Of a DNA stretch of 64,000 bases, positions 17,021-24,987 are shown piece by piece (position 1 is the stretch's first letter; each line of letters begins with the position of its first letter). The stretch lies in the NCBI GenBank assembly GCA_002404995.1, contig DHKY01000006.1, positions 124,001-188,000 of the forward strand, given 5' to 3'. Under the pieces are notes generated by a model. The model saw nothing but the letters and a program-made list of their open reading frames with translations, had not been told where the DNA came from and did no database searches. This DNA is from Caryophanales bacterium UBA4682 (GTDB lineage Bacteria > Bacillota_I > Bacilli_A > RFN20 > CAG-288). A program made the translations under genes and the position numbers.

Positions 17021-17727
17021 TTACCTTGTTCCCCTTTTTTATTTCCTGATTTCAATAGAAGTTTTCTGTTTTCTTCAACAATCTTATTGAGATAGCAGTG
17101 GTTCAGCCAAAAAGACTGTTTTGGTAAATACTCCCATCCAGTCTTAGCATCTTTTACGGGCAATCTAGATAAATCCAGCGCATTTCTTCCATGTGGACGA
17201 ACATGACAGATTTTCGTTTCTGCTTCTGCCGGAAAACCAAGTTTTGTTTTATCTCCCGTCTCTTTCACAACATTTCCACTCTGAATAATATCTTTTGTTT
17301 TCTGCCAAACATCTTTAGCTTCGCCATATAGGTCTTCTTTTTGCATTTTCCACAAAAACGAGCCTAAATAGCAATTGTCTTTAAACGCACAAAATATAAA
17401 GTATCCTGATAGTATCTTATAAATAGCGGAAGACTCCCAGTTTTCTTTATCGAGAGATTCATAGTCAAATTTTGGAAACGACATAGCCTCTTTGACTTTT
17501 TCATTTTCATTCAACTGAAGGGTTTTAAGCTGTATGTTTTCTTGATTGCAAAGAAAAGAGAAAAAATCTTTTCCTTTGTAGTTTTCCGCAAGTCTGGTCA
17601 TCCTTAATGAAAGTCTGTTTTTCGCATTTGTATCAAAACCAAGCAAAAAGGATAATTGCTTATCATCATATCCTTTGAATCTATTTAAGAAGACAAGAAG
17701 ATTCGCAATATCCACAAAAGAATCCAT
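17017..17727 (-). CDS. Sau3AI/MutH-like restriction endonuclease (putative)
   Basis: 236 residues. Residues 174-180 (CHVRPHG) followed by KQSFWLN at 203-209 match the C-terminal pattern I associate with the Sau3AI/MutH group of type II endonucleases. Upstream, NIQLKT at 64-69 is in the position of the family's catalytic ELKT, with glutamine replacing glutamate (Q66, K68), and WESSAIYKIL corresponds to the conserved segment after it. QxK is accepted as an active-site form in Mrr-type PD-(D/E)xK nucleases. It starts two bases after the methyltransferase stop, as expected for a cognate restriction partner. Family membership is by motif recall and should be treated as probable. Confidence 0.65.
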   Translation of the reverse strand: MDSFVDIANLLVFLNRFKGYDDKQLSFLLGFDTNAKNRLSLRMTRLAENYKGKDFFSFLCNQENIQLKTLQLNENEKVKEAMSFPKFDYESLDKENWESSAIYKILSGYFIFCAFKDNCYLGSFLWKMQKEDLYGEAKDVWQKTKDIIQSGNVVKETGDKTKLGFPAEAETKICHVRPHGRNALDLSRLPVKDAKTGWEYLPKQSFWLNHCYLNKIVEENRKLLLKSGNKKGEQGK

Positions 17728-17729
17728 GA

Positions 17730-19001
17730 TTAATCCTCTCTATCCACAATCAAGGAAATCGTATCGCCCCTATCACGGACAAGGCCAGTCACAAGCGCAT
17801 TGCCCATCCTGAAATAACGACGCTTGCTACTCCTTCCAGTGTTTGTCCAATCATCTGGGAACTCATCCAGTCTTTCACATTCAATCGGAGTAAGAATACG
17901 ATAACGATGGCTGATAGGATCACAGATATAATGAGAACTTCTATTGACAGTCCCCTCACTAGTAAGCCTTGTTCTTCCTGGTCTATCCAGTGCATCCGGA
18001 AAAGCAATGGCACCTTCGGAATAAACATACTTATGTCCGTCTTTTGCCGTTCTTTGTATATGCTTAGAACCTTTTAAGTATTTGAATTTTTCGAAATTCA
18101 AATGATAGCAGTAGTCAGGGATATCCTTATCTACTAAACATTCTCCTAAAGTCTTTGCTTTCTTTTTGGAAAAGGGGTCCGTTTTCAGAGTATAAATTCT
18201 ATAGTCAAGACAATAACCAGTATTTTCAAAACCAAACTTAAATTTTTCTGACACATCGGCCAAAGTAGGATAATCATCTGTTCCGATGTCACACATCTTT
18301 AAAGAACTATTTTCGGCTTTATGACATTTGAAAGGCTTTGAGAACATCCTATCCTCAATGGCCGTGATTGAGGAAGCTTGTTTTGATGTTTTTTTGTTAA
18401 AGCGTTGATAGTATTTCGTTGAATTATGGAAGGCAAAAATAAAGGTTCTTCTCCGTCTCTGAGGATGTCCGTAATCTGCGGCATTGATGACTCTCCATTG
18501 GACACCATAGCCTTGATCTGCAAAACAACGGAGAATGATGCCGAACGCCTGTCCACGTTGCTTTGCAGGGGCTTTTAAAAGGCGGTCTACATTCTCTAAA
18601 AGCACGAATTTTGGTTTCTTAGCTTTTAGAATGTCATTGATCTGCCACCAAAGAACACCTTTTTTCCCCTCGATTCCTTTTTCATTCTTTAAGGAACGGG
18701 CAACAGAATAATCCTGGCATGGAAAGCCACCAGTTAGTAAGGTGTGATCTGGAATATCTTCCTTATTTACCTTTGAAATATCAAGGTTACTGAACTCTTT
18801 CTCATTCTCTGCAAAGAACCGTTTTTTATAGCAATAGAATGCATCCTGCGCTTTGGTTGCTGGTTCCCATTGGTTTGCATAAACAAAAGACCAAGGACCA
18901 CGTTCAATAGCTTTTCCTTCTTTGTTAATCTTTGTTATATGGTTGAGACCAACACGGAATCCTCCGACGCCGGCAAACAATTCGATAGCAGTTTTGTTCA
19001 T
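17730..19001 (-). CDS. DNA (cytosine-5) methyltransferase
   Basis: 423 residues with all main C5-methyltransferase motifs in order: motif I ELFAGVGGFR (7-16), motif IV with catalytic C95 in GGFPCQ, motif VI ENV at 136-138, motif VIII QRRRR at 181-185, a target-recognition region from about 200 to 350, then motif IX (RYRILTPIECERLDEFP) and motif X (RMGNALV). It methylates cytosine at position C5 and protects host DNA from the partner nuclease; the target site cannot be read. It is the first gene of the minus-strand island. The start at 19001 has no good Shine-Dalgarno sequence. A 39-bp segment encoding residues 210-222 is repeated in inverted orientation upstream at 19255-19293, suggesting an invertible switch. 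Confidence 0.95.
   Translation of the reverse strand: MNKTAIELFAGVGGFRVGLNHITKINKEGKAIERGPWSFVYANQWEPATKAQDAFYCYKKRFFAENEKEFSNLDISKVNKEDIPDHTLLTGGFPCQDYSVARSLKNEKGIEGKKGVLWWQINDILKAKKPKFVLLENVDRLLKAPAKQRGQAFGIILRCFADQGYGVQWRVINAADYGHPQRRRRTFIFAFHNSTKYYQRFNKKTSKQASSITAIEDRMFSKPFKCHKAENSSLKMCDIGTDDYPTLADVSEKFKFGFENTGYCLDYRIYTLKTDPFSKKKAKTLGECLVDKDIPDYCYHLNFEKFKYLKGSKHIQRTAKDGHKYVYSEGAIAFPDALDRPGRTRLTSEGTVNRSSHYICDPISHRYRILTPIECERLDEFPDDWTNTGRSSKRRYFRMGNALVTGLVRDRGDTISLIVDRED
18337..18375 (-). repeat. 39-bp inverted repeat, copy inside the methyltransferase gene
   Basis: This stretch is the exact reverse complement of 19255-19293 (39 of 39 bases). It encodes methyltransferase residues 210-222, at the boundary between motif VIII and the target-recognition region. 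Within it, TCCTCAAT and ATTGAGGA form an 8-bp dyad around an asymmetric 7-base spacer, the layout of a tyrosine-recombinase crossover site. Confidence 0.95.
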
Positions 19002-19083
19002 TTTGATAGTGTTCTTTTTGGTTTAATCAGAGTTAGTTTTGATTTGGTATAGAACTACTTTGTTCCCTTTCATAGGCAATGCT

Positions 19084-19089
19084 AGTATA
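19084..19089 (-). promoter_or_regulatory. Candidate -10 for the restriction operon
   Basis: TATACT on the minus strand, about 83 bases upstream of the methyltransferase start. A convincing -35 is not visible. If this or another promoter in 19002-19254 drives the operon, it lies inside the segment bounded by the two 39-bp repeats and would turn round with it. Confidence 0.3.
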
Positions 19090-19218
19090 ACACATTTGAA
19101 TTAATCTATCATTTGTAGGTTTGATGAATACGATGGTCAAATCATGACTATTAGCTCTTATTTGAATAACTGTAAAAAGTACAAGAACACAGAGAAAAAT
19201 ACAAAAAAAGTAGATAAA

Positions 19219-19248
19219 AATGATTAGAAAATTCATTTTCTAATCATT
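19219..19248. repeat. Perfect 13-bp AT-rich hairpin beside the inverted repeat
   Basis: AATGATTAGAAAA at 19219-19231 pairs completely with 19236-19248 across a 4-base loop. It ends six bases before the upstream 39-bp repeat. On the minus strand it is followed by a T-rich run, so it could be a weak terminator protecting the operon from read-through, or an accessory protein-binding site. Confidence 0.7.
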
Positions 19249-19254
19249 ATTTAA

Positions 19255-19293
19255 TTCCTCAATCACGGCCATTGAGGATAGGATGTTCTCAAA
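19255..19293 (+). repeat. 39-bp inverted repeat, copy upstream of the methyltransferase gene
   Basis: Exact inverted copy of the methyltransferase-internal segment 18337-18375. Read on the plus strand in the methyltransferase frame it continues SK-V-N and then a TGA stop at 19300-19302, with no further methyltransferase-like sequence. The rest of 19294-19470 is AT-rich and without a recognisable gene. Confidence 0.95.
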
Positions 19294-19470
19294 AGTTAAC
19301 TGAATTTCTTCTTTATTTTCATTTATGCAATTGAATTAAATCACTTGAAACAAGTTATAAACCATATTCAAAAAACTAATTCAGGAAAAGAAACAAACTT
19401 AATATGTGACACTAACTATGTTCTTCATCAATCATGAATCATGTGATGGCAATATGACACTTTTCTGTAC

Positions 19471-19498
19471 TTGTCTTTCCTACATTCAAGAGTATAAT
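19471..19498 (+). promoter_or_regulatory. Promoter of the RHS toxin gene
   Basis: TTGTCT at 19471-19476, a 16-base spacer and a perfect TATAAT at 19493-19498, giving a start near 19505 and a leader of about 29 bases carrying AAAGGAG before the ATG at 19534. Confidence 0.7.
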
Positions 19499-19533
19499 TT
19501 AAAAATGTATATTACTAAGTGAAAGGAGTTACT

Positions 19534-21876
19534 ATGAGTTCCAAGAAAACAATTGCAAGACTGTGTACTGCTTTCCTTGTTTTCTTTTCCTGTGCAGGAT
19601 GGAAAAAGCAAGAATTAGCAGAATCCTTTGACTGGGAAAAAGAAATCCTCACCAGAAGGGGATACCATTATCAGAAGACAAATGATTATGAAGAGTTAGA
19701 TACGGGAAAAATGGTTTCCAGATTGGAAGTCTCGGAAAACGGAAAAAGAAAACATACTTCAATCGTACCGAAAGAAAGCGAAGACTTCTTGGATAAGACA
19801 AAAAGAAAAAGACAGACATACAATGAAGGGACTATTGATTCCATAGTCGAATACATTGACGATGACCATATCAGCAACATCAAAACTGACAACCAGTCTA
19901 TTGATTTCGTTTACGATGATCAAAGGAATCTGGTATCTGTAGTCCTCAATGGAAAAGAAATGATATCAGTAAACAGCTCCGATGGAAAAGCGGAATACTC
20001 CTATGCAAACGGAACAAGTTCTGAAGTCACCATACCAAATGACGATTATGCAGAAGCAAATGGGGAAGCCATTTCTGGATTCGCTGAGCATGACCTGGAT
20101 GGAAATATCCTACATAGGACAGACGAAAAGAACGGAATAGATTATTCCTACAATGTCGATGAAAACGGAAATACGACAGCATGGATTTCAGATGACATCT
20201 CCTATGAGGCTTCTCGGAGCAACACATCGATTTCCGCTTACGGAGGCTTCCTGAAGCAAATAATGACAGATGAAGATGATGAAAGGAAAACAATCAGCGA
20301 AGAATACTCCACGGATTCCGACAGCGCCATATACACACTACAGTCTGAGGAGGCCGTCGATACCGAACTCATCAACGGAAATGAGCTGATGGTCACAGAC
20401 AGTTCAGAAAGGGAAAATGGATCAGAGACCTTTTCCAGCCCGTTCGGAGAAAAGACCTTCTTCTATGATGAAACCGGAAAGCTGACAGAAACAGACTATG
20501 CCGACGGATCCAAAACGGAATACGAGTACGATGCAATAGGCCGGATAAAGGACAGTCGTGGCAGAGAAGAAGAACATTACGAATATGATAATGCCGGGAA
20601 CATTGTTTCAAGGACACAATTGGGGATTTCTCATTCCTACCAATATTCCAACAGTGATGACCAGAACCAGATGACCTCAGCTGACTCAAGTCCTGCCCTT
20701 TACGATGATTACGGAAACCTCGTTTCCTATAAGAACATGTCACTGGAATGGGCTGACGGAAACATCTTAAAGAAATACTATGACGGGGAAAAGGAAGTTC
20801 TTCTCGGATACACCCCGGATGGCATACGAGTTTTGAAAAATACGGACAAAGAAGGACTCACCTTCTACGGATACTGCGAAGGCAAGCTGCTTGTCTCCTA
20901 TTCCACTAGAAAAGGTCTATTACTCTACAGCTATGATGGAAACGGAAAACCGAAAGCTTTGTCCTATAACGGAAAACTCTATTTCTTCGTTCATGACCCA
21001 CAAGGAAATATTGAAGGACTCGTTGATTCCCATGGAGCCCCTGCGGTCGAGTACTCCTATTCGACCTATGGAGTTCCAAAAATAAAAGCAGTTTATAACA
21101 TGGAGCTTGCCGAAGCGAACCAGATTCTCTATAAGGATTATGTTTATGACTGGGATAGGGGCCTCTATTATCTAATGACGAGATATTACTCTCCAGAACT
21201 AATGCGCTTCATCTCCCGGGATGACCTTATACGAATATCCGAAAACGGACTGAATGATCCCTGCTACAATCTTTACGCCTATGCACTGGACAATCCGTTG
21301 TCTTTTTCCGACAAGAGCGGATGCCTCGCAGTAGAGGTAGCTGCAGCATCAATCTATGAGGTAATAGCAGGTATAGCATTAACTGTGCTTGCCATCTTCC
21401 TGTTAAAGGCGATTGTCTCCTACTGCAAGGATAACTTCCCATCGGATGTACTCCTGACAGAACTTGTGGACAAGACAAAATGGGACCTATATAGAGTGAT
21501 AAAGGAAGTCGGGGAAATTATTATCTTCACTACAGCAGCAGTAACACTGTCTTCCTGGGCAAAATGGATTAGACGAAATCGAACAGCAGAAAATCATCAC
21601 ATCATAGCCCTAAAGGCAATTAGAGCTTATCCAGCAAGAAACATCTGGTTAAACAAATGTTACAAAGAAATTGATGATAGTCCAAATGTAATTTCTTTGA
21701 ATTATGAACTACACCGCCACCTACACACAGGGAAGTACTACCGGGCGGTTAACATAGATATAATAAATGCCTATGCTTTCGGACTTTGGAACGACAACGC
21801 AGAGGAAATGGTTATAAAAGCATTATACATTATAAATATAGCTCTTGCTGATTTAAATAAGGAGGCGCCGTTCTAA
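19534..21876 (+). CDS. RHS/YD-repeat polymorphic toxin with C-terminal HNH-type nuclease tip
   Basis: 780 residues from the ATG at 19534, which has AAAGGAG five bases upstream; a GTG at 19519 is in frame but less likely. The N-terminus is a signal peptide with a possible lipobox (FFSC). The body contains YD repeats (YDAIGRI, YEYDNAGNIVSR) and ends in the RHS core-associated signature TRYYSPELMRFISRDDL ... YAYALDNPL. After the core come a hydrophobic helix and a variable tip with ENHHIIALKAI (His 688-689) and ELHRHLHTGKYY, the layout of AHH-type HNH/EndoVII nuclease toxins. It is a contact-dependent or secreted antibacterial DNase by family analogy. The immunity gene starts one base after its stop. 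Confidence 0.88.
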   Translation: MSSKKTIARLCTAFLVFFSCAGWKKQELAESFDWEKEILTRRGYHYQKTNDYEELDTGKMVSRLEVSENGKRKHTSIVPKESEDFLDKTKRKRQTYNEGTIDSIVEYIDDDHISNIKTDNQSIDFVYDDQRNLVSVVLNGKEMISVNSSDGKAEYSYANGTSSEVTIPNDDYAEANGEAISGFAEHDLDGNILHRTDEKNGIDYSYNVDENGNTTAWISDDISYEASRSNTSISAYGGFLKQIMTDEDDERKTISEEYSTDSDSAIYTLQSEEAVDTELINGNELMVTDSSERENGSETFSSPFGEKTFFYDETGKLTETDYADGSKTEYEYDAIGRIKDSRGREEEHYEYDNAGNIVSRTQLGISHSYQYSNSDDQNQMTSADSSPALYDDYGNLVSYKNMSLEWADGNILKKYYDGEKEVLLGYTPDGIRVLKNTDKEGLTFYGYCEGKLLVSYSTRKGLLLYSYDGNGKPKALSYNGKLYFFVHDPQGNIEGLVDSHGAPAVEYSYSTYGVPKIKAVYNMELAEANQILYKDYVYDWDRGLYYLMTRYYSPELMRFISRDDLIRISENGLNDPCYNLYAYALDNPLSFSDKSGCLAVEVAAASIYEVIAGIALTVLAIFLLKAIVSYCKDNFPSDVLLTELVDKTKWDLYRVIKEVGEIIIFTTAAVTLSSWAKWIRRNRTAENHHIIALKAIRAYPARNIWLNKCYKEIDDSPNVISLNYELHRHLHTGKYYRAVNIDIINAYAFGLWNDNAEEMVIKALYIINIALADLNKEAPF

Positions 21877-21877
21877 C

Positions 21878-22627
21878 ATGGTTGAATTTGATTATTTTGA
21901 AAAACTTAATCAAGAATGCAGAGAGCTGATTGCCAAATACAAACAGAAAGATTACTGGAAGGAATGCCATAGTCTCAAAGGAGAAGAGATTCTATACGAA
22001 GTCCGTCCTAAATCTTTTAGAATACCTCAACATCTAGGAAGATATGACAATTTCTTCTATTGGAACTTTCATGGAAAGCCATATAAGCCTGGTAAGCTCA
22101 TCACGGAAGCGCCAAGCAAGCATGAGTACTGGAAATACCATCTTGTGAAGGGGAATCTACTATATGTTGAATTCTACCAAATATGGGAAAAACAAAAGCC
22201 GAAGCCAGTAGCCGATATTTATGTCCCAATTGAGGATGGCTACATTCAAGTGGATAAGAAAAACCTTAATAATCTTTTTGTCATTCAGGATAAGGGAGAC
22301 TACATGCGCTATGTTTCGGCAACTCCGCTAGGACCTTTGTATCTTGAAGAAAACGAGCCTCAACTTATAAACGAATATATCGTATCCAAAGACAAAAAAC
22401 ATTTTGATTACTACCAGAGAGCTGGTTTTTGCTACTGTCATTCTATTTTTGAATTAGGTGAAGATAATTCTCACTACTTTCAAGTCACAGAAGATTCGAA
22501 ATATTTGAAAAAAGACTATGCCTCTTGGAAGGCTAAACCCGGTAACGAACATATAGTTCAGAGGTTCCAGACTTCAATTAGTCATCAAATAGAAGTACTT
22601 CTTAGTATAGGGTTCAAACAAGTTTAG
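21878..22627 (+). CDS. Putative immunity protein for the RHS toxin
   Basis: 249 residues, cytoplasmic (no signal peptide or membrane helix), rich in aromatic and charged residues. It starts one base after the toxin stop, with AAGGAGG 12 bases before the ATG inside the end of the toxin gene, so translation is coupled. Position immediately after a polymorphic toxin is the main evidence for an immunity role. It is homologous to the next gene (shared LGRYDNFFYW/LGRFDNFFYY, YWKY, EYIVSKDKK). I do not recognise a named immunity family. Confidence 0.7.
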   Translation: MVEFDYFEKLNQECRELIAKYKQKDYWKECHSLKGEEILYEVRPKSFRIPQHLGRYDNFFYWNFHGKPYKPGKLITEAPSKHEYWKYHLVKGNLLYVEFYQIWEKQKPKPVADIYVPIEDGYIQVDKKNLNNLFVIQDKGDYMRYVSATPLGPLYLEENEPQLINEYIVSKDKKHFDYYQRAGFCYCHSIFELGEDNSHYFQVTEDSKYLKKDYASWKAKPGNEHIVQRFQTSISHQIEVLLSIGFKQV

Positions 22628-22745
22628 CAAAACAATGGCATGTTAGCATTCAAGGTTAGAATTGTTTCTATTATTTCAATGTTTGTTCGACTTATAGCAA
22701 GTTCTCTTTGAAAATAGTTTTTGAAAACGAATAGGAGCATAGATC

Positions 22746-23492
22746 GTGGTAAATTTTCAATATTACAAAGATGTTTGGGACCATTGTCGGGAGATTCTGA
22801 AGAAGTACTATATCAAAGACTTCAAAAACCAAATTACATCCTATAAGCAAGGAGAAGTCTTTTACGATGAAGCTCCGGCATATAGGGAAACCTTTCCAAA
22901 GCTTGGAAGATTCGATAACTTTTTCTATTATGCCTATTCTAAGAAAGAATTCCATCCTAAGAATTTCCTTACCGAACAGCCAAAAGATGCCGTCCACTGG
23001 AAATATTACAGGAAAGATGGAAAACCTCTATTAGTCAATTTCTGTATTCCTGTCATTTCAATAAATTATGATGACTTAGCAAAAGATTACATTCCGATTG
23101 ATATCGGGTATTTCATCTATGATCGTAACATAGGGGATATTACCCACTTCTGCATCACAGAGGAGCAAGAAGACGGAAGGCATTATCTAGATATTACTAC
23201 TGGGTACAGGATGGTAGAAGAAACCGAGCCTTTCTTTGTTACAGAATATGTTGTCTCAAAGGACAGAAAACGAGTGGATTCTTATTTGAGGAACGGACTT
23301 GTTTTCTTTCACAGACATGCTACACTCTACCATAATCAGGATTATAGGGATTCAGTTCGAGAAGACAGCAAATTCGTCCGGATTTCAGACCTGAAAATAC
23401 CAGTTTTAAAAGAAACAAGGAAACCCTATGTACAGGGAGATCAGACTTCTCATTATAAGAAGCTGATCAAGGAAGGATTTAAACCAGTATAA
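22746..23492 (+). CDS. Second putative immunity protein, paralogue of 21878-22627
   Basis: 248 residues beginning with GTG at 22746, preceded by AGGAG at an 8-base gap. It aligns along its length with the upstream immunity-like protein: matching DNFFYY, P-x-NFLTEQP, HWKYYRKDGKPLLVNF, PIDIGYF, EYVVSKDRKRVDSYLR and a similar C-terminus ending FKPV against FKQV. Duplicate or orphan immunity genes commonly accumulate after polymorphic toxins and may protect against other toxin tips. The 118-base gap before it holds no toxin fragment that I can see. Confidence 0.7.
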   Translation: MVNFQYYKDVWDHCREILKKYYIKDFKNQITSYKQGEVFYDEAPAYRETFPKLGRFDNFFYYAYSKKEFHPKNFLTEQPKDAVHWKYYRKDGKPLLVNFCIPVISINYDDLAKDYIPIDIGYFIYDRNIGDITHFCITEEQEDGRHYLDITTGYRMVEETEPFFVTEYVVSKDRKRVDSYLRNGLVFFHRHATLYHNQDYRDSVREDSKFVRISDLKIPVLKETRKPYVQGDQTSHYKKLIKEGFKPV

Positions 23493-23619
23493 CAATCCAA
23501 TAAGAGAGTTGTTCTACCATAGTTTGATTCAAGCACATCGAAAAAAGCTGTTTTCTTTTGAAATAAAGCAAGAACACGGATTCTTAGATTAAGGATTTGA
23601 TTCTCTTAAACAAATCAAA

Positions 23620-23648
23620 AGACCCGCTTTATCCTTTCAAAACGGGTC
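23620..23648 (-). terminator. Terminator of the ABC-ROK operon
   Basis: GACCCG/CGGGTC stem, with AAA/TTT continuing it after one mismatch, followed on the minus strand by TTTTGATTT. It lies between the convergent immunity gene and the kinase gene. Confidence 0.65.
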
Positions 23649-23682
23649 CTGGTTAAAATGGAAATAATGATTTGATTTAAAA

Positions 23683-24984
23683 CTACCTAAGTCCGGCAAT
23701 ATAAGATTGCCCAAGGCGACGGAAATGCTCATCCGAAGTAAACACTTCAATAGAAGACAGACCTTTGTTCTGAAGATATTCTTTTGTACCAAGCAACAAG
23801 TATTCGCCTCCTTTTCCTGTCCTGACTCTACCTAAAGCAAGAACAGATGTGAAAGGAAGAAAACGATGGAAGAAAGCAAGAGCAGAACCGAGATAAGTAC
23901 CCATTTCCTTATAGCATTCAAGAACAACCGGATTATTCTTATCTGCTTCTTTCTGTATCTGAACAAGTTGTTGAGGAAGCGTACCGTCAAAAGAAATACC
24001 AGCATTCTTGCTTAGACGGATAATTCCTTTCTGAGAAAGATATTCAGTACCTGCTCCTTTAGTGCCTAAATCATAATGAGAATAGGCGGACGGAGAATAG
24101 TCTAGCGGAATCTTACCCCATTCATTAATCCATCCATTGAAGGAAGAATTACAGCAGTATCCACTGGCAAGCCCTGTTCCAAAAGCAAGTCCGACAATAT
24201 TGTCTTTCTTAAAAACAAGACTTCCTCCAAAGGCAGATATATCTCCATCATTATGTACAAGGACAGGAACATTCGAAAATTCTTTTTTTGCGATGTCCAT
24301 GAAAATGGACCGTACATAGCGATCCTTATCCTCTTGAGGAACAGACCTGAATAGAGTCGGTTCTAGAAGCTGGTTATGAGAAACAACACCAGCCGTCGAG
24401 ATTCCGATAGAGTCCACATGAGGAAGATGACTAGCTGCGTGTTTAAGACTCTCTAGAATTCCATTGTAGTGATAATGATAGTCTTTTTCACACTTAGGAG
24501 ACCACAATACTTCTTCGGAAAAGACATCCTTTCCATCGATGATAGCTGTGACTTTACGATCACTGCCGCCCTCATCAAAACCAATCCGGCACCCTTTGCT
24601 CTCCCCGTTTAATCTTGTCCAAGAACATCTGTCTTTATAGATCTGTCTCGTAGAGGTAAAGGAAAAAGGTGTCTGGAAGATACGTTCCATCCGCTTTATG
24701 CTGGTATTCATCTCCTCATCATTCCGAATTCTCTGTTTCCTAAAATCAAAGAAGAAAGCATCGCCATTGAATTTAAATTCCGTACCACCAACAAGCCACA
24801 TTAAAGTAATAAGAATCTTCTTTATATAGTAAAAAGATTCTTCCCTATTATCACTATGTAGTCCGTGATAAGTATAGGAGATCTCATCCCCGCGCTGAAT
24901 GGTCAGCAAATACGGATGGTGGCTTCTCCCCTCAAAAGAGGAGAGAGCACTATCCGCGCCGATGAAATCGGAATTATATTTCAT
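23683..24984 (-). CDS. ROK-family sugar kinase-like protein with N-terminal extension
   Basis: 433 residues. From about residue 133 the protein has ROK/hexokinase-fold features: a phosphate-1-like GFDEGGSDRKV, SIGISTAGVV, the catalytic-region HNDGDISAFGG and the adenosine-binding AFGTGLASGY. The Cys-rich zinc motif of many ROK proteins is absent. The first 130 residues are an extra domain that I do not recognise. It is the last gene of an operon with a complete ABC importer, three bases after the ATPase stop, so it probably phosphorylates the imported sugar or a derivative. The ribosome site is weak, so it may be translated by coupling. Confidence 0.75.
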   Translation of the reverse strand: MKYNSDFIGADSALSSFEGRSHHPYLLTIQRGDEISYTYHGLHSDNREESFYYIKKILITLMWLVGGTEFKFNGDAFFFDFRKQRIRNDEEMNTSIKRMERIFQTPFSFTSTRQIYKDRCSWTRLNGESKGCRIGFDEGGSDRKVTAIIDGKDVFSEEVLWSPKCEKDYHYHYNGILESLKHAASHLPHVDSIGISTAGVVSHNQLLEPTLFRSVPQEDKDRYVRSIFMDIAKKEFSNVPVLVHNDGDISAFGGSLVFKKDNIVGLAFGTGLASGYCCNSSFNGWINEWGKIPLDYSPSAYSHYDLGTKGAGTEYLSQKGIIRLSKNAGISFDGTLPQQLVQIQKEADKNNPVVLECYKEMGTYLGSALAFFHRFLPFTSVLALGRVRTGKGGEYLLLGTKEYLQNKGLSSIEVFTSDEHFRRLGQSYIAGLR

Positions 24985-24987
24985 TGA

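Noticed and set aside
19033..19236. 67-codon minus-strand frame with a membrane helix upstream of the methyltransferase
   Set aside because: It starts within a perfect hairpin, has no ribosome site and biased AT-rich composition explains the hydrophobic run.
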